A stretch of DNA of 64,000 bases, from positions 1-64,000 of the forward strand of contig NW_025955043.1 of the NCBI RefSeq assembly GCF_022376445.1. The letters are read 5' to 3'. Position 1 is the stretch's first letter. Every line of letters begins with the position of its first letter. Below the pieces are notes generated by a model. It saw only the letters and a program-made list of their open reading frames with translations, was not told the DNA's origin and made no database searches. This document shows, in pieces, positions 13,318 to 23,794 of this stretch. Source of the stretch: Fomitopsis serialis (taxonomy: Eukaryota; Basidiomycota; Agaricomycetes; Polyporales; Fomitopsidaceae). The position numbers and the translations under genes were made by a program.

Positions 13318-14987
13318 ATGGCTCACTCACGCTTCAGCCCTGCTCACTTGTCCGGGTGTCCGCTCGCCACCGCTCCTGAACTCCCCAGTTCTGCGTCTTC
13401 TGACGCTGCAATCGACGCTGACGACCAGCACGAAACACTCACGAAACATGTCTACATCCCGCAGGAACTACTGGACAGCATCATCGACTGCCTGCACGAT
13501 GACAGCGAGAGCCTGCGCGCATGCGCTTTGACCGCTCGGTCATGGCGCCCTCGCAGTCAAACCCACATTCACCACACCCTCAAGGTGACGTGCAGGTGGC
13601 AATGCACGCAGGCCGAGAACGTGTACAGCGACCCGGCGTTGGCATCGTGTATACGAGAACTTCACATCCAGGACTTGTCACTCAAGCGCTACGGTGACAG
13701 GGAGCACTGGGTGGACCAGTGCGTTCCCGCGATGCTTTCGAAGCTAAACCAGGATCACCCGCTCGCCATTGAGTCGGTCATCATACAGAATGGGCACGAC
13801 ATCGAGTGGGGCAGCCACCCGGACCCTTTCTTCCCCAACGTAACCAAGTTGACTGTTCGCCGGCTGAACTTCCGCGTCGGCGCTGAATTTACCTCTTTCA
13901 TGCGCCACTTTCCGCGAGTCTCTTCTCTGACCCTCGACGACTTCACCATTGCCTACAGGACCCGCGACATAGCTGCGCCCGGCCCTCGACCCCCACTGCG
14001 CGATCTCGAGATCTGCAGCAGCCCCGGCCAGGAGTTCTTCATGAACTGGTTTCTCCACCAGTCCCCGGAGGACATTCAACTACAGAGTTTCGTCTATCCC
14101 ATCGAGCGCTGGCAGGTTCGTGCGCCTAAACCGTCTCTCAAAGCGCTCGGAGCGTCGGTCAAGGATCTGACGATTGTGTTCGCTTTCGCATCGCCACACT
14201 ATCTGTTGAAGGGTACGCCGCTCTATTGTTAGTCCTCCTATTGTTCCTGATCGTATCCGCAATAAAAATAGGCGACCCGCTTTTGCCACACCTCTCTTCC
14301 CTCCGCAATCTGACATTCGATCACACCACGCTCTTCGGCACGTTGTACGGCCCGCCCTCTATCCCGGTTCTGCTCAAGGAGATCTCTGCGGCTCACGTCA
14401 GCACTGTGCGGTTCCGCTTCATGCTCGACAACCAGTACACGCCGCTTGAGCAGAGCGTCGAAAAGCTGGAGCGTATCAACTTGGGGCACGCTGACACCAT
14501 CCTTGATGACCTGCAGCCTTTCCACGAGCTCCAGGACGTGACCGTCCAGATCTGCTCCCGCGACTGGGCGAAACTCATGCGGCTGCCCGACGCCGACGAT
14601 TGGATCGCAGCCGACACCGAACAGAGGCGCGTCTTTTCCGAGAAGTACTGTGTCACATCGCGGCGGCCGACTGACCTCTCTGCGCTGCGTGCGTCCAGTC
14701 CCGAGCGTGATCATCATCCAGACCCGGAGGTAGAGAGGGTGCACCGGGAAGCTGAGCTGAGCTTGGAACGGGGCAACATCCGGCGCGCGCGGTCAGACTA
14801 CGAGAAGGCGAGAGACACTTGGGACCAGGCGACGAGCGTGGTCCAAAAAGCGTTGCCGACGATGGCGTCCCGCAACATGCTCAGGATCGAGCCTCTGGAT
14901 GACGCCGCGCCTGAACGACTGTCGAGCCAGCCGAGGTACTATAATGCTTATCAGTACGAGCGTGCGCATCGTGTTTTGTTCCAGTGA
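13318..14987 (+). CDS. F-box-like protein
   Basis: Two exons (13318-14212 and 14272-14987) separated by a 59-nt intron encode 536 aa. Residues about 40-85 match the basidiomycete F-box consensus: 'IPQELLDSIIDCLHDD' followed by an ALTARSW-type helix. The rest alternates hydrophobic strands and helices (for example FPRVSSLTLDDF and LERINLGHAD) like a degenerate leucine-rich repeat substrate-binding region. The likely role is a substrate receptor for an SCF ubiquitin ligase, with the F-box binding Skp1. The open frame extends upstream to 12985 without a family match, and the TATA box argues for the start at 13318. Fungal genomes carry many such paralogs, so a specific substrate cannot be inferred. 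Confidence 0.8.
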
Positions 14988-16549
14988 GTTCCGCGCTGTC
15001 TCATGCCCTCCGATGTGCGCTGACCAGTAAAACCTTTTCGCTTTAGCCTTGTATAACATCATCCCACTCATCGTTGTCACGGACTCAATCGGATCTTGTT
15101 GGCCTCGCACTCGATAAGTACTCTCTACCATATGTATGCGCTATTACTCGGCTATCGGCCTCACATGCAATCGTCTCCTCGCCTATGTAACCGTATGTGG
15201 TCTCCTCCGGACATTCTCATTCCTTCGCCTCGTTTGATCTCTTTATTAGCAAACTCCGTCTGTTCCATCGGCAGTGGCATGTATCTGTAATTAGCAAGGC
15301 ATAGATGTCAGAATAAAGGGTTCAATTGTGTCGCATCTAGCACGCACCGGCTCAGTGCTCAACCTTTCTGATCGATTGGGGATGCGACAGTCGTGGCTGT
15401 GGTTTTTGACAACTGTGGGGACCGAGAGGCCGTTAATGCCTGACGCCTCCGACCAGAACCACTATCAAACGCGCCCGCTCCGTCGTTCCCACTGAGGAGT
15501 CTAAGAATAGATGGCCCACCGAATTCCCCACGCTTCAGTACCATTGTCCGGGGCCGCCACATCCTGCGGAGTGTGGGATACATCGCAGCCGCGACGCCTG
15601 GGCCCGGGCCACTGCGATCTGAGTCGTTGGAGACTCGGGTCTACAGAGTGTTAATCATGCATTGTACCGTTGCTAAGCGCTCAAGGTACGGTGCGTCAAG
15701 TACCGTACAAGGACTCTCAAAGATCCCGACTTCAATATGTATTTCAATGGTCGCGGTACACACTTATGAATATTTTTTGACACCGTTCAGGTGCTCCGGG
15801 TTCTGCCAGTGCAAGCTTCGCGGATAGTCTCGTAGCGCCGCCGAAGTCGAGCGAGATCCGGATCGTACCAACCATACCGTGACGTACGTGCACCGATTCC
15901 AATCGGTCACCACCACAGACTAAGCCGAAAGCCCGACGCCGGATTCAAGTGGCTGTGCGATGGACAGCATCTCCGCGGAGCTTCTGAGCTCGTCAGCTTC
16001 CTGTGTGGCACAGCGACAAGCACTGGGCCAGAGTCGGAGGCCGGTCCCGATTTCGCGAGTCTTCGGCCCCTTGGGTTGAAGTTTGGATGCATAGTGCTGG
16101 TGGGCAACTTCGCTGCTGCCCGGTAGATGACGCAACCCTTCATCGGACAGCAAGGGGACTAATTGATTCACGTTGATGGTGATGGATGGTGTGAGGGGGC
16201 TCGGTGGAATAGCGGCATTCAAGCATTGTAAGCGCATTCCCCAGAAGCTAGCGTCTTAGCCTTATTCATTACGTGCTTTGTTGCTGGACGAGCATCTGCA
16301 TTGGTATTGTGAGGACGGGGTTGACTTGTCATTATACAGTGCGAGCATCTGCAGCGGGGCGTGTTCGGTACGGAGCTGAATGAGAATACCCGCCTGTCTT
16401 CGGGGCAGTCTCTCCGTGGTAGTAGTCATCCTCCACCATGGCCATTTACACTCACTTCACCTGCTCGGCGTAGCTTTCACCCCCATTTTTAATCGATTCA
16501 CGCATAAATGCTTCAGAGTCCGGGAATATGTTGCATAACAAATCGCAGT
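14988..16549. other. Convergent intergenic region, 1.6 kb
   Basis: It lies between the 3' ends of the F-box gene and SAM50. A 105-codon minus-strand open frame at 15920-16237 has no recognisable domain, and I do not call it a gene. Confidence 0.4.
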
Positions 16550-18495
16550 TTACAGGAAGTCCAGTCCTATGCCCACTTGGATCCCCTTCCGCACACCGTC
16601 GCTCTTGCTGGCCACGAGCGGCACGCCGAAGTTAACTTCCACCCGCACCGCATCCAGCTTGTACACGAGCCCCACACCTGCGCCCACCGAAGGCTTGCTG
16701 ATGCTTTCCCGTACGTTGTCGATCAGGCTTCGGGCTTTGTCGAGTGTCAGCTGTGGTATATGGATGGAAGGAAGAGCCTTACATTTATCCATTGAATCCA
16801 GCCTGCCGAGGTTCACAAAGCCCTGGAGCTTGACAGGCCAATGCGGCCTCCTCGGGATATCTCCGATGACGCTCAGACCCGCTGCCCAGTACATATCGCC
16901 TCCAAGCGAGTCAGCTAAATAACAAGGCCGCGTCAGACAACGCATCGCGATGCGCAAGAAGATACGTACGTCCATCCTGCGGACCCAGCCCGTTTGCACG
17001 GAACATCCGCACGCTCATGGGCCCACCCAGCTGGAACCGATCCGAGAACGGTACCGGACGTCCGTCCAAGCCCCACAGCAGCCCGCTCCTCGCTGCTACC
17101 GACACTGTCTACCCGACTGTGAGTCCTTCCTGATATCCGAGTGAACAATAACATGAAGCTCACCACACCAGGCAAGAGCCTCCGCGCGAGCTGCGTGGCG
17201 CCCTCCGTTTTGAAAAAACTCGTGTCTCCGCCCAGACCCGCCAGCTCGTGCGAGAGTTTGACGTAGGATCCCTGCGTGCCGAGCAGCGCGTCGTCCCGGG
17301 TATCGCGCATGTAGGTGTGCGACAGGGCGGACTTGATGGAGGGTCCCGCCGCCTCGCGTATGCTATACACCGTTTCTGAGCACCCCAGCACCAGAAAGAC
17401 AAAGCGAAGTCGGGACGTACCTGATCGACGCTGTCGGTGCCAAATTACCTATATGCCGGAGCACACCCTCGTATGCAAATTCGTGCGTGCCGTTTCGCAG
17501 TGTTCCTGTCTGGAAGCGTGACGAGATCGAACCTTGTGAGAAAGCCCGCTCGAATGTGCAGCAGAACAAGCTAACCTAGCTCACCCTGACAGCAGCCCGC
17601 AGGCCCCGGACACCCTCGAACGAGCTCGCGAACGTTGTGTTGTCCCGTTCGTGGCCAAATATCGAGATCTCTCCGCGCGTGTTGAGGTTGGGATTTGGCG
17701 AAGCAGACGGCGCGTAGGGCAGGTAAGGGAGGAGCGGCGCGGAAAGCGACGCAGAGAAAGCGACACGGGTGGTCGTCGCGAACGCGAGGTTCGCCTGCAA
17801 GAGCTCCGCGCCGCCGAACGCGTTACGCACGCGACATGTCGCGCTCTACGTGTGGTGTTAGCCATCTTGTCAAAGAGAAACACGCATCGTTACGCACCGC
17901 ACCGCCCTCATTGTTCCCGACCTGCGTGCTTGTGTTCAGATAAAACCTGCCCCGCTCCCGCGTGCGCAAGACAAGGTCGACATCGCCCGGGCGCGCGAGG
18001 AAGTCCCGGCTGCCTTCGAGTCGCGCCTCGACGCTCTGGAAGATATCGGTCTCTTGCAGGAGGGAGCCGATGTGTCGCGCCTTGTGCAGGACATCGCCAA
18101 GGGAGCTCGAGTGGTCAGAAGAGGCGGAGAAGGAAGGCGTTGCAGGGGGCGGCAGGAACGGCGTCACAAGAGCGGAAAGGAAGGACTGCCTGGTCCTGGC
18201 GGCACCCTCGACGCGGATGGAGGCGAGGCGGAGAGGCGTGCTCATGTTGTCATTGACCTGCGCTGCTGGATCAAGCAGCTGCATGGATGGAATGAGACAC
18301 GGGACGTACCACCTCCGCGAGGTGCAGGACCGCGGACTCGTACTCGCCGCGGAGCCTGCGCGCGATTCTCTCCTCCTGCCATCTGCGCAGCTTGTCGAGG
18401 TCGGCGTGTGGAGGCTCCCTGTCGCGCGGGGCTGATGTGTTGGCGAGGGGCGGCCTGAGGGGCGGCGCGTCGAGGTGGCTGTCCGCGGCCGCCAT
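16550..18495 (-). CDS. SAM50: Sam50/Tob55, mitochondrial outer-membrane beta-barrel insertase
   Basis: Eight exons on the minus strand (18495-18310, 18257-17898, 17845-17585, 17509-17421, 17362-17169, 17104-16970, 16914-16783, 16734-16550) give 513 aa, a normal length for fungal Sam50. The N-terminal third is the soluble POTRA-like part, with the segment LDKLRRWQEERIARRL near its start. The rest is the Omp85 beta-barrel, with diagnostic motifs NAFGGAE, HEFAYEGVLRHIG, DRFQLGGPMSVR and a final strand ending in GIGLDFL. Sam50 is the core of the SAM complex, which inserts beta-barrel precursors into the mitochondrial outer membrane. The exon 5/6 junction is the least certain. The 48-nt last intron keeps the frame open if read through, so retention would add 16 codons. 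It is divergent from the MATE gene across 233 bp. Confidence 0.92.
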
Positions 18496-18728
18496 GAGAA
18501 GATGGACGGAGCGGGTGAGAGCGCGTTGCTGGCAGCGTCTGCGGCGGGCGTCTGTGTTCTCCGAAGCGGACGGACGTCGGACCGTGTCTGACTGGTGTCT
18601 GATGGCGTTTGCGGGCGCTTCCCCGGGCATATGAAGGATCGCCACAGCGTGTCCGAGACTCTGGCGGCGACTCAGACGACCTCTTCCATTCGGCGCGACC
18701 GCCATTACTCGCGTACGAGCCGCGCACC
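18496..18728. promoter_or_regulatory. Shared bidirectional promoter region (SAM50 / MATE)
   Basis: The two start codons face away from each other with only 233 bp between them, so both promoters must lie in or overlap this stretch. I see no clear TATA box. The sequence is GC-rich. Confidence 0.5.
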
Positions 18729-21728
18729 ATGTCGCAGACCTACGCCCACTATTCCACGCCCTCCTCGCTCCCCTCCGACTACGCCCTCCTCTCCCGCTAC
18801 GCTGCCGCCAACGACATGCACCCCGCCAATGGACCCCACGCACATGACGAGGACCCCGCAGAAGACGACGGCGCCATCTCAGAGAGCGACGCCTCGCCTG
18901 AACGACATAGCACTGGCCTTGCGATACCCACGAAACAGGTTGGCAGGCGGAAGAGCTTCCCGACCTCCTATATCTCCTCCTTCAAGCCCACCGTGGGCCC
19001 GCTGCCCGACAAGTCGGGCTACCGGTCTGGCCCAGCTAACCCTGGTGATGCTTCGGAAAACACACCACTTCTCGTTCCTCGTATTGAGGAAGAGGTCGAC
19101 ACCGCGGACGCGGAGAGCTACTCGAGCATGCTGAAGGAAGAAACGAAAATATTGGCAAAGTACACCTTGCCTGTCTTTGGGTGAGCAGCGGTAGGCAGCC
19201 TCACGGAGCCGGTCAGGCGCTGACGCATTCCTGCAGGACGCACGTACTGGAGTACTCGCTCGTCATTGCGTCCGTCGTGTCCATAGGGCACTTGTCCACC
19301 ACTGCGCTTGCGGCGTCCACCCTCGGATCCATGACCGCGAGCGTAACAGGCTTCAGCATCATCCAGGGCTTCACCAGCACCCTGGACACGATGCTTCCGG
19401 GCGCATGGACCTCGTCACAACCACAGCTCGTTGGGCTATGGGCTCAACGCATGGGTGCGTGCCCGTCATTCTACTGTATGCATCACCACAGCCTGGATAT
19501 TGCAGGCCCGCGTCACACTTTACACCAGAGCCCCACTGGACTCTGGTCCGTGGGCCTTCGCGATAACAGGAGCGTCTCGTCGCTGTGTTCGCCGTGGGTA
19601 CATACAGGGACCAGCGCCCTCAGCAATTGTTCCGTCGAGCGCTGAAGGAGGCACACCTATGCTCGCCGCTGGGCCTGATCGTGTGTAGCGGACCCAACGT
19701 TACACGCTCACTGTATCTGAGTTGCGGTGATGCGCACCGTACATCATGTCCTTCTTGGTAATGCCTTGTCTAACCCCAGCCCCCAGCTGTCGTCATGACC
19801 GCTGTATTAGTGGTGCGTCTATCATGAACTCATGATTCGTCTAATCTCTAATGGACGTTAACTCTAACCTTACTTTTGATCCGATAGCCCATCATCCTGA
19901 TATGGTTCAGCTCCGAGAGCATCCTGCTCTTCCTCAAGCAAGAGCCCGAGGTCGCGCACCTCGCCGCAACGTACCTCAAGTGGTCCGTCATCGGACTGCC
20001 CGCGTATGCCTTCAATGGTATCTCTAGGTACGTTGCGCCCCGCGCTCATGCCGGTCCGCTGTCGCTGATACCCACGTTATCTTCAGGCGGTACTTCCAGT
20101 CCCAAGGTGTGTGCACCACGACTGCGGAGAAGTCCAAGGCACGCCCTTTCCTCCTACTGACGTATCCTCGGTGCAGGCCTCTTCGCGGTGCCCACGCGGA
20201 TTATCATGGTCATCGCGCCCATCAACGCCGCGCTCAACTACGTTCTAGGTGCGCACCTCTCTACCTTCCTTGAGTCCTCTCGCAGCGACTGACACGGACG
20301 GCAGTGTGGGGCCCAGAGTCAGTACGGCTGGGGTTCATCGGTGCGCCGATCGCGACGGCGGTGTCGTTCAACCTGATCTCGCTCGCGTCGATCGCGTACG
20401 GCATCTTCTTCGTCCCCCGCACGGCATGGCACCCGCTGAGCCGGCGGTGCTTCACGAGCCTCGGTGTACTCGTCCACCTCGGTCTCGCAGGCGTCGGTGC
20501 GTCAGTTCGTCAGGGCTTGGTCTAGTAAATAATGGAGTTGCTGACCGAGCGTGATGCACAGGCCAAACCGCGTCAGAATGGTGGTCCTGGGAGCTCGTCG
20601 GACGTGAGTGGGTTCCTACTACCTTGTCACGTTCCCGAGACTGACGAACTTGCCTACCTGGGCAGTCGCGGCTAGTATGTGCGTACCGGACCGTCCATAA
20701 CCCCTCGAAGAGCCGTTTATGCTGATGTGCATGCGCTTTGGGGGACAGGTTGGGCCCGATCGCGCTCGCTACTCAGTCGGTGCTCCTCGTATCAGGCTCG
20801 ACGACATACCAGGCACCGTTCGCGCTGAGCGTCGCGACTTCCGTGCGGTATGTTTTTCCCTTCCCTCCTGCCGCCGACTTACTTCTCCTGACTTGATCAC
20901 CTTGCGCCTCGCTACAGGGTTGGCAATCTGCTGGGAGAAGAGAAGGCGAAGCGCGCTGGCGTCGCGGCTAACGCGGCTATCCTGATGTCTCTGGCCATTA
21001 GCTTGGTCTGGAGGTGAGTTCCGCGGCCTGCTTGGTCGAGATGGGCAAAGAGTCGGAGTGTGCTCATGGTGTTCGGTTCAGTGCGATGTTCATGATCTTC
21101 CGAAAGTCGTGGGCGCACCTCTTCAACGACGATCCAGGTGTGTTCCTCCCATATCCCCGGTACCCCGGAGCAAATGCTCATAACTGACACTTGCCGTACA
21201 CAGAGGTCGTCTCCTTGGTCGCCTCGATCCTGCCCATCGTCGCGCTTTTCCAGGTGTTCGACGGTCTGGGCGGCGTGACGGGGGGTATCCTCCGCGCGGT
21301 CGGCAAGCAGGTGAGATGGCCGTGTCCTCGACGCCATCGTGTCCCAGCTAACACGGATACCTGCAGTTTACCGGGGCACTCCTGAATTTGAGGTACGCAT
21401 CTCTGTAGATGTTTCTCACAGCTACTAATCCCCCCACCAGCGCATACTACGTAATCGGTACACCCCCTTCCTTCTCTTTCATCACCCGTCTCCTCCAATT
21501 CACTGACTTGTTGCGAGTGTAGGCATCCCATTCGGCCTCTGGCTCACGTTCTGGCAGGACATGCATCTGCATGGGCTCTGGATCGGACTGACGGTGTCGC
21601 TTTTCTACTGCGGCACCATCGGCGTCTGGCTGTGCATGCGCACAGACTGGGCACGCGAGGTGGAGAAAGTGCGCGCGCGCCTGGACGCGGATCAGAAGTG
21701 TGGGGAGGGGCGGGAGTCGGAGGCGTAG
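18729..21728 (+). CDS. MATE-family multidrug/organic-cation antiporter
   Basis: Sixteen exons encode 593 aa: 18729-19180, 19237-19454, 19787-19812, 19888-20027, 20087-20106, 20177-20248, 20305-20496, 20562-20603, 20666-20678, 20749-20847, 20918-21013, 21082-21137, 21204-21310, 21367-21392, 21441-21457, 21523-21728. Every phase matches and the last exon ends at the stop. The first ~150 residues form a hydrophilic cytosolic tail. About 12 transmembrane helices follow, with MATE signatures such as GLPAYAFNGISRRYFQSQG, VPTRIIMVIAPINAALNY and the second-half NLLGEEKAKRAG. MATE proteins export toxic organic compounds in exchange for protons or sodium. Five exons are 13-26 nt long. Intron 2 is 332 nt against about 50-75 nt elsewhere in the gene. 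Confidence 0.9.
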
Positions 21729-22324
21729 TCCGTGTCTGGGTTGGGTGAGCGGGGCTGGCGCGGAGCCGTGCGATCTATGAGGTTGATATTTGTGTGACGA
21801 TCTGACATGAATCGAAGGTTTCTTGGTTTGCTCACCTTGTCGATTGGGTATGCTCGTCAAGCTGTACTGGACATGCTGGCCGCTGAAGGTGGGGTGGGTT
21901 CACCATCAGTGCTGAGGGATGTTTCGTTGGTAGCCCAAACTTTGACATCTCATTCAAAGCAGAATCTGAAGCATCAACCCGAGGTCTTCGTAAACGCCTT
22001 GCTCTCCATTGGTCCGTTGACTCGCCGCCGGTAGCCCAGATATCGTTCGCGATCGTGTATTTGAATTATGGTGCGCACACGAGCAGGTACGAGGGGTTGA
22101 GTGCCCCGCAGTCTGCCAAGGCGGGAGGGTGTGTTTATCTTCGCCAAGGTTGGAGGACGCCCAGGCACATGAGCAGGAGCGCGAATATGGGCCGAGCGAT
22201 GTTGACTGATCGATCGCACCAATTTGGATAATAGCTCAAGGGCAACAACCATACCAGAAATACACGCCTCGATAGCATTCGCGCTGCGACTTGCGTATGA
22301 GACGCAGCTTCGCGTCCTCGTCCC

Positions 22325-23024
22325 CATTGCTGTCGTCGGAAATGGGCGAAGTCGATGAGATATGGCTTCGTGCCAGTGGGTGCACGCACGAGATTATTCG
22401 GACGTAGGTCGCAATGCTTGAGGTACATGTCCGACAGGTCGTCCAGCATCGCACGGATGCCAGTCCTCTCTGTGTAAGCCGAAGATTTAAGGGCCAATAC
22501 TAGGCGCACATGAACCTCGACTCACTGTGTAACCTCATCCTGATCGTCATCTCCAGTGTAAGTGTAGTGGCGCTTCTGGGTCTGGCTTCCATCGGCGCGA
22601 TGACGCCTTGCAACTGGCCGAGGGTCAACTGGTCATATATCCACGCTTCCCGCGCGAGTGTGCGACAGCGATTGGGTCGCGCGATCTTTACGCAGAGCTG
22701 CTGCTCGTGCGGATGTGGACTTGAGGGAATATTGCCCTTCTCTGACGTGGTCACGATCTCAGCGGAGTAGACTACAGCAGATCGACCGCAGGCTATACGC
22801 TCTATTATCAGAGATAAACGGCCGTCCTGTGAACGTGTCGATTGCTTCCAGTCTGGTCGGTATGCACTGCGGTGAAAGTCGAATTGACGACATGGGAAGT
22901 CGTCTGGTCTGGATAGGGTGATGGCCTCCGGTATGTTCTCGCCCGTGAGGCTCAAGGTAGAGAACACCATCGTCGTTTCCTGTACACTGATTAGCATTGC
23001 CGTTGAGCCAGCATGCACGCTCAC
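22325..23024 (-). pseudogene. Protein-kinase-like gene remains
   Basis: A minus-strand open frame (23024-22500) has an N-lobe: a glycine-loop-like IIERIACGRSAVVYSAE, a beta-3 lysine in CVKIARP, and a helix-C-like AREAWIYDQL. After a plausible intron (donor near 22529) a second frame has a catalytic-loop-like HCDLRPNN and a DFG-like LIDFAHF. The pieces sit too close together for a full kinase: about 100 residues of the hinge and middle region seem missing, and no clean C-terminal end follows. It resembles a basidiomycete family of atypical kinases. It may be a truncated copy, or exons I failed to place may restore it. The upstream start is not determined. Confidence 0.4.
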
Positions 23025-23794
23025 TCACCATGATCAATGTGTTACATGCCCGCAGGTCTGAGCCGTAGACGGTGGATGTCTGAGCGTGATTAGCGGAGGC
23101 CTTGTGGAAGTATGAAGCGCGCAATAGCTAGAGAAGGCGAGCGCGGCCGGCGCCGACTGCCTCCCCCAGTATGGCTGGCCTGCTTGTGCTGTGCAGTGGT
23201 GGCCACGAACTTCCAAGCCTATGCTTGCCGGACTTTATCGTGTGCCTTGCCGCGGATAATGTAGTAGCGAACAATGTTGAATGCCGCTATAGCGCTAGTC
23301 ACTCGGAGGCTGGCCGCACATATGCCACATCCGATCTCGATCACGCCGGAGTGTTCTTTCCTACTCACTTGCCCGATTTAGACCTGCATTGATCCGCCTG
23401 CAGAACGGGCGTGAGTATACACGATGCGCACCGCCACCACGCCCATGAACGACCTCGACCACCACACGGAGGCAGCAAGCGTCGACGACGGCACTGAGGA
23501 ATGCTAAGGAGGACAGCATGGCCGCCAGATGACCAGGAACGACGGCAATCTGGGGGGGGAGCCTTATCTCTCCTGCCTGGGATCGCCCAGCGTCACACAA
23601 CTCGCTCAGGTGCACCCAGCATTGGCAGATAGAACCCGGCCAGATAGCAAATATTCTACTCCCTGCCGCTACTCCCAGTCCATCACATAAATATCATTCC
23701 ACATGCTCCCAATGTCGCCAGCCACCTTCCCCAGAGTTTCCCCCGACCTCCGAGTCGACTCTACTGGCCCTGCGCCTGCCTCTGTCTGCCCGTC
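23025..23794. other. Intergenic region upstream of the OPT gene
   Basis: It contains the leader of the OPT gene and possibly an unplaced 5' exon of the kinase-like locus. An AT-rich 'cacataaatatc' about 105 bases upstream of the OPT start is the best TATA-like candidate. No other gene is seen. Confidence 0.35.
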
